Shown in pieces: positions 19,643 through 20,895 of a stretch of DNA of 20,895 nucleotides. Position numbers and translations under genes: made by a program. The stretch is from NCBI GenBank assembly GCA_018398765.1, contig JAHBMJ010001631.1:5001-25895 (forward strand). The letters run 5' to 3'. Source of the stretch: Chromera velia. Its lineage: Eukaryota > Sar > Chromeraceae. A model generated the notes under the pieces. The model searched no databases, was not told where the DNA came from, and worked only from the letters and a program-made list of their open reading frames with translations. How positions within the stretch are numbered: the stretch's first letter is position 1; each line of letters opens with the position of its first letter.

Positions 19643-20499
19643 AGTGCACGCTGGCCGGGCAAGTACGAACAGGATCGTTCTTCTCTCTGTTCTTCCGTTT
19701 CGTTCAACAGGTACAACCGCGAGTCGTTTCCCTTCTTCAACACCGGAGTCCCTTTATCACCCCCCCCTTTCCTCCTTCATCTCCAGTCAGAAGAGGTGAG
19801 TGAGGGGAACAGACGCCTGACTGACGGACGGACCCGAAAAGTAAAGCACGGCAGCCGTCAGCAGAGGTCCCATTCCGTTGGCGAGCGTCGTGCAGAGACG
19901 CCGTCTGACGAAAAATTTGGATCGTTGCCCTGCAGATAGACGGACAGACAGAAGGGTGGGCAGGCAGGCAGGCAGCTAAAATCTCGGTCCGTCAATGGCT
20001 GGTCGTGTGGTAGATATGAGAGTGTTAACGGTGGGATAAGTAGGAAGGAAGGAAGGAGGGCAAGACAACTGCAGGCGAGCAAGCAAAGCACGCTCTGACT
20101 CAAGGAAGACACGTTGCGGGATGGGCACTACGAATAGTCAGTCACTTCTCGAGCATCTTCTCGTCGTGCAACGATCTACCAGACGGGCGGATGGATCGAC
20201 ACTCCAATCAATGTTCTCTCTCAAAGCATGAGTAACGAAGCCAAGTGTTCCGGTGAAACGTCCATCATTAATCGGCGTCGCTGACCCGACATGACCAAAA
20301 AGAGGGTGTTTGTTTGTCTTGTCCCTTCTCTTCTTTTCCAATCAAGTCTTATGCACGTGGATATGTACGTTTGGAAAGTGAAGTGGAAGAAATAGGAATA
20401 CGCAAGACATGACCTCTTATTTGTTTCATGTATGCACACGCACCTTGAGGGATGGAGTCCGCGAACAGAGCCTCCGAGCACACAGCTACGAGCTCATAC
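14415..20499 (-). CDS. Major facilitator superfamily transporter, 3' 13 exons (5' partial)
   Basis: Exons from 5' to 3': 20499-20444, 19929-19834, 19375-19329, 18931-18593, 17733-17502, 17382-17305, 17077-16964, 16532-16398, 16210-16148, 15855-15831, 15761-15688, 15070-14992 and 14625-14415, about 515 residues. All junction phases agree. Recognisable pieces in order: ALFADSIPQG and GPLLTAAVLYF (TM4-5 side), a TM6 followed by a long charged loop of roughly 150 residues, then GMSVKYFGLFF, the AAQKVSRQLGRAQT loop 8-9, NAASPLDKSIVMDYVQPRWRG in two neighbouring segments of loop 10-11, and FLGGRIADRYSYR between TM11 and TM12. These match an MFS family found in plants, oomycetes and protists. The substrate is unknown; it is an integral membrane transporter. 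The N-terminal membrane helices are missing and lie at or beyond the right edge. Confidence 0.82.
14610..14695 (-). repeat. 47-bp tandem duplication containing a 3' splice site
   Basis: The plus-strand unit starting GTTCTGTA occurs at 14611 and again at 14658. Both copies include the TGCATGCAG acceptor and a following purine/pyrimidine tract, with one mismatch over about 38 bases. Confidence 0.85.
14992..15070 (-). CDS. MFS transporter exon (TM11 and GGRIADR)
   Basis: 79 nt. Acceptor CTTCAATGTAG, phase 1; donor CCG|GTACGT, phase 2. Encodes LWQSLQVAPAVIWAASAFLG followed by GRIADR, the TM11-12 connecting motif. Confidence 0.85.
15581..15608. repeat. TC microsatellite in an intron
   Basis: A dinucleotide TC run within a longer CT-rich stretch (15535-15690) in the intron between the last two internal transporter exons. 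Confidence 0.85.
15688..15761 (-). CDS. MFS transporter exon (loop 10-11)
   Basis: 74 nt. Acceptor TGGATGCAG, phase 2; donor GAG|GTCAGA, phase 1. Encodes NAASPLDKSIVMDYVQPRWR, matching the NxxxPLxxSIxMDYVPxxxRG signature of this MFS family. Confidence 0.85.
15831..15855 (-). CDS. MFS transporter 25-nt microexon
   Basis: Bounded by acceptor CTTCCTTCTGCAG and donor TTT|GTAATG. Starts in phase 1 and ends in phase 2, which is required to join its neighbours. It encodes only IMVSSFH and shared codons, and restores the continuous TM10 to NAASPLDKS reading frame. Confidence 0.72.
16012..16098. repeat. Compound CT/GT microsatellite in an intron
   Basis: CT units grade into GT units. It lies in the intron before the 25-nt microexon; the pre-mRNA would read CA then GA. 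Confidence 0.9.
16148..16210 (-). CDS. MFS transporter exon (TM9-10 segment)
   Basis: 63 nt. Acceptor CTGTGTGCAG; donor TCG|GTCAGT, phase 1 at both ends. Encodes AWFFLQGLGICLWSFCATSF, strongly hydrophobic and in frame with the microexon that follows. Confidence 0.7.
16398..16532 (-). CDS. MFS transporter exon (loop 8-9 and TM9)
   Basis: 135 nt. Acceptor TTTTTTCTGCAG, phase 1; donor AAA|GTAAGA, phase 1. Encodes AAQKVSRQLGRAQT, the MFS motif-A-like loop, and the hydrophobic TSALFAVGGIVSV, then a basic end (KKKRIVLQRKQ) that is unusual for this position. The 3' end is less secure than the start. Confidence 0.7.
16964..17077 (-). CDS. MFS transporter exon (GMSVKYF, TM8)
   Basis: 114 nt. Acceptor CCCCCTGCAG; donor GGG|GTCCGT; phase 1 at both ends. 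Encodes MSVKYFGLFFRTEFGLSPLQ and then a membrane helix. This is the most family-diagnostic exon (GMTxKFFPLFF in relatives). Confidence 0.85.
17142..17167. repeat. ACAG tetranucleotide microsatellite
   Basis: Tandem GACA units in the intron between two transporter exons, preceded by a GA-rich run. Confidence 0.8.
17305..17382 (-). CDS. MFS transporter exon (TM7)
   Basis: 78 nt. Acceptor GCCTTCGCAG; donor GCG|GTATAG, phase 1 at both ends. Encodes HGAVVQSFFDVSAHG up to the SGM that opens the next exon. The 5' boundary could lie a few codons either way. Confidence 0.6.
17502..17733 (-). CDS. MFS transporter exon (second half of central loop, start of TM7)
   Basis: Acceptor TTCCTCTTGCAG, phase 0. 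Continues the hydrophilic loop and then LCLTAEAVPWIILLTTC, the start of TM7. The 3' end is uncertain: the donor CTG|GTCCGT at 17501 matches the style of other donors in this gene and the required phase 1, but TGT|GTGACC at 17520 is an alternative that would need another acceptor. Confidence 0.65.
18045..18568. repeat. Large GAAA-type microsatellite within an intron
   Basis: About 520 bp of GAAA units with interruptions: several GAAACG steps, a pure GA run near 18290-18320, an A-run near 18353-18368 and a GGAA block near 18381-18405. It fills most of the intron (17734-18592) that separates the two halves of the transporter's cytosolic loop. In the pre-mRNA it is uninterrupted pyrimidine (TTTC). 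Confidence 0.95.
18593..18931 (-). CDS. MFS transporter exon (TM6 and first half of central loop)
   Basis: 339 nt, phase 0 at both ends. Acceptor TTTTCCTGCAG; donor CGG|GTGAGT. Starts VLLSVPQMAVLAGFVDLW (end of TM6), then about 95 residues of Glu/Lys/Arg/Ser/Gly-rich sequence that form part of the cytosolic loop joining the two halves of the transporter. Confidence 0.8.
19096..19128. repeat. CA microsatellite in an intron
   Basis: A perfect AC dinucleotide run in the intron between the 47-nt exon and the TM6 exon. Confidence 0.85.
19329..19375 (-). CDS. MFS transporter small exon (NRWEFEVLERV)
   Basis: 47 nt. Acceptor CGTTCGTTCAG; donor GGG|GTCAGT. It continues the previous exon to give GANRWEFEVLERVLIFG, like the GNxWxxxxLxxVixxG before TM6. 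Confidence 0.72.
19563..19639. repeat. GT microsatellite in an intron
   Basis: A nearly perfect GT run with a few GC interruptions in the middle, between the TM5 exon and the 47-nt exon. Confidence 0.9.
19834..19929 (-). CDS. MFS transporter exon (TM5)
   Basis: 96 nt. Acceptor TCTATCTGCAG; donor TCGG|GTCCGT; phase 1 at both ends. Begins QRSKFFVRR and continues with NGMGPLLTAAVLYFSG, a membrane helix with the family's GxGPLL signature. Confidence 0.78.
20444..20499 (-). CDS. MFS transporter exon (ALFADSIP motif)
   Basis: 56 nt. Acceptor CTCCTGTAG, phase 2; donor CAAG|GTGCGT, phase 1. Encodes a TM4-end segment with SEALFADSIPQ, the conserved ESLFADSxPxG-type cytosolic loop. Confidence 0.78.
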
Positions 20500-20819
20500 C
20501 TACAGGAGCGGGGGGAGAGAACAAGGTCGAATGGGTTCAAGGCGACGAAAAAATATGTATATGAAGTAAACCATCAGCTTGAGAATTTTGCTCATACGGG
20601 AGGAGAAAGGGCCTCTCCGCAGACCTTTCTTTCAATCGATAAGAAAGAGGTAGTCAGCTTTTTGGATGGGGAGGGACAAAAGAGAGACATTTCTCTAGGG
20701 ATCACTCCCCCTCACACCTGTTTCATTCTGGCTTGTTCTTTCCATGTTTTTTCTTGCTGCCGCTTTTTCTCATTCTGGAGACCATTAAAAAAGGCCGCGG
20801 AAGAGATGATTCGACGGGT

Positions 20820-20850
<31 letters not shown>

Positions 20851-20895
20851 GTGTGTGTGCGTGCTTGTGTGTGTGTGTGTGTGTGTATGTGTGTG
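20500..20895. other. 5' intron and unresolved upstream part of the MFS gene
   Basis: The exon preceding 20499 must end in phase 2. Possible donors on the minus strand exist (for example AACAG|GTGTGA near 20718), but no flanking sequence reads like the expected N-terminal membrane helices. I leave this unannotated. Confidence 0.35.
20821..20895. repeat. Compound CT/GT microsatellite at right edge
   Basis: A CT run followed by a GT run that continues past the window end. Confidence 0.9.

Noticed and set aside
19546-19743. His/Thr-repeat open frame
   Set aside because: It is the translation of the GT microsatellite within an intron.
1-20895. CRISPR arrays, tRNA or rRNA genes, prokaryotic operons
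   Set aside because: I found no spaced identical repeats, no tRNA-like or rRNA-like sequence, and the spliced genes show that this is nuclear eukaryotic DNA.

Overview
This is a eukaryotic nuclear window. It contains multi-exon genes with canonical GT-AG introns, abundant simple repeats in and between genes, and small MITE-like elements. The protein types (a NACHT-WD40 receptor-like protein, a signal-peptide-bearing proline-rich protein, an intron-rich MFS transporter of protist/plant type) and the recurrent TGCATGC palindromes suggest an alveolate alga, possibly a chromerid such as Chromera. That assignment is inference from style, not proof.

Left edge (1 to about 650, minus strand): the partial end of a gene resembling a C48/Ulp1-type cysteine protease. 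Two exons join in phase across a 54-nt intron and carry a DHW catalytic-histidine motif followed by an LDS aspartate motif; the catalytic cysteine would lie beyond the window. About 650-1947 holds no gene I can defend. It would contain the 5' regions of the two divergent genes.

1948-8523 (plus strand): one gene of six exons, about 1810 residues. Its parts are a possible N-myristoylation/palmitoylation motif, an all-helical N-terminal domain reminiscent of the MLKL/HeLo four-helix bundle, a NACHT-type NTPase with Walker A and B, a winged-helix-like segment, and two WD40 propellers (14 complete repeats plus one truncated). The architecture is that of an NLR-like signal-transducing ATPase. It is the most interesting locus in the window.

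8524-10482: AT-rich spacer between convergent genes, with simple repeats and a poly-A/poly-T inverted-repeat element. 10483-12291 (minus): a single-exon gene for a predicted secreted, proline-rich, low-complexity protein with five S-hydrophobic-L-Q motifs. 12292-14414: spacer with TGCATGC palindromes and a 250-bp MITE with imperfect 23-bp terminal inverted repeats and a 9-10-bp target-site duplication.

14415-20499 (minus): the 3' 13 exons of a major facilitator superfamily transporter. All proposed exon phases agree. It includes a 25-nt microexon, a duplicated 3' splice site and an intron made largely of about 520 bp of GAAA-type repeat. Its 5' end lies beyond the window or in exons I cannot identify in 20500-20895.

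The genes show no obvious operational link to each other.
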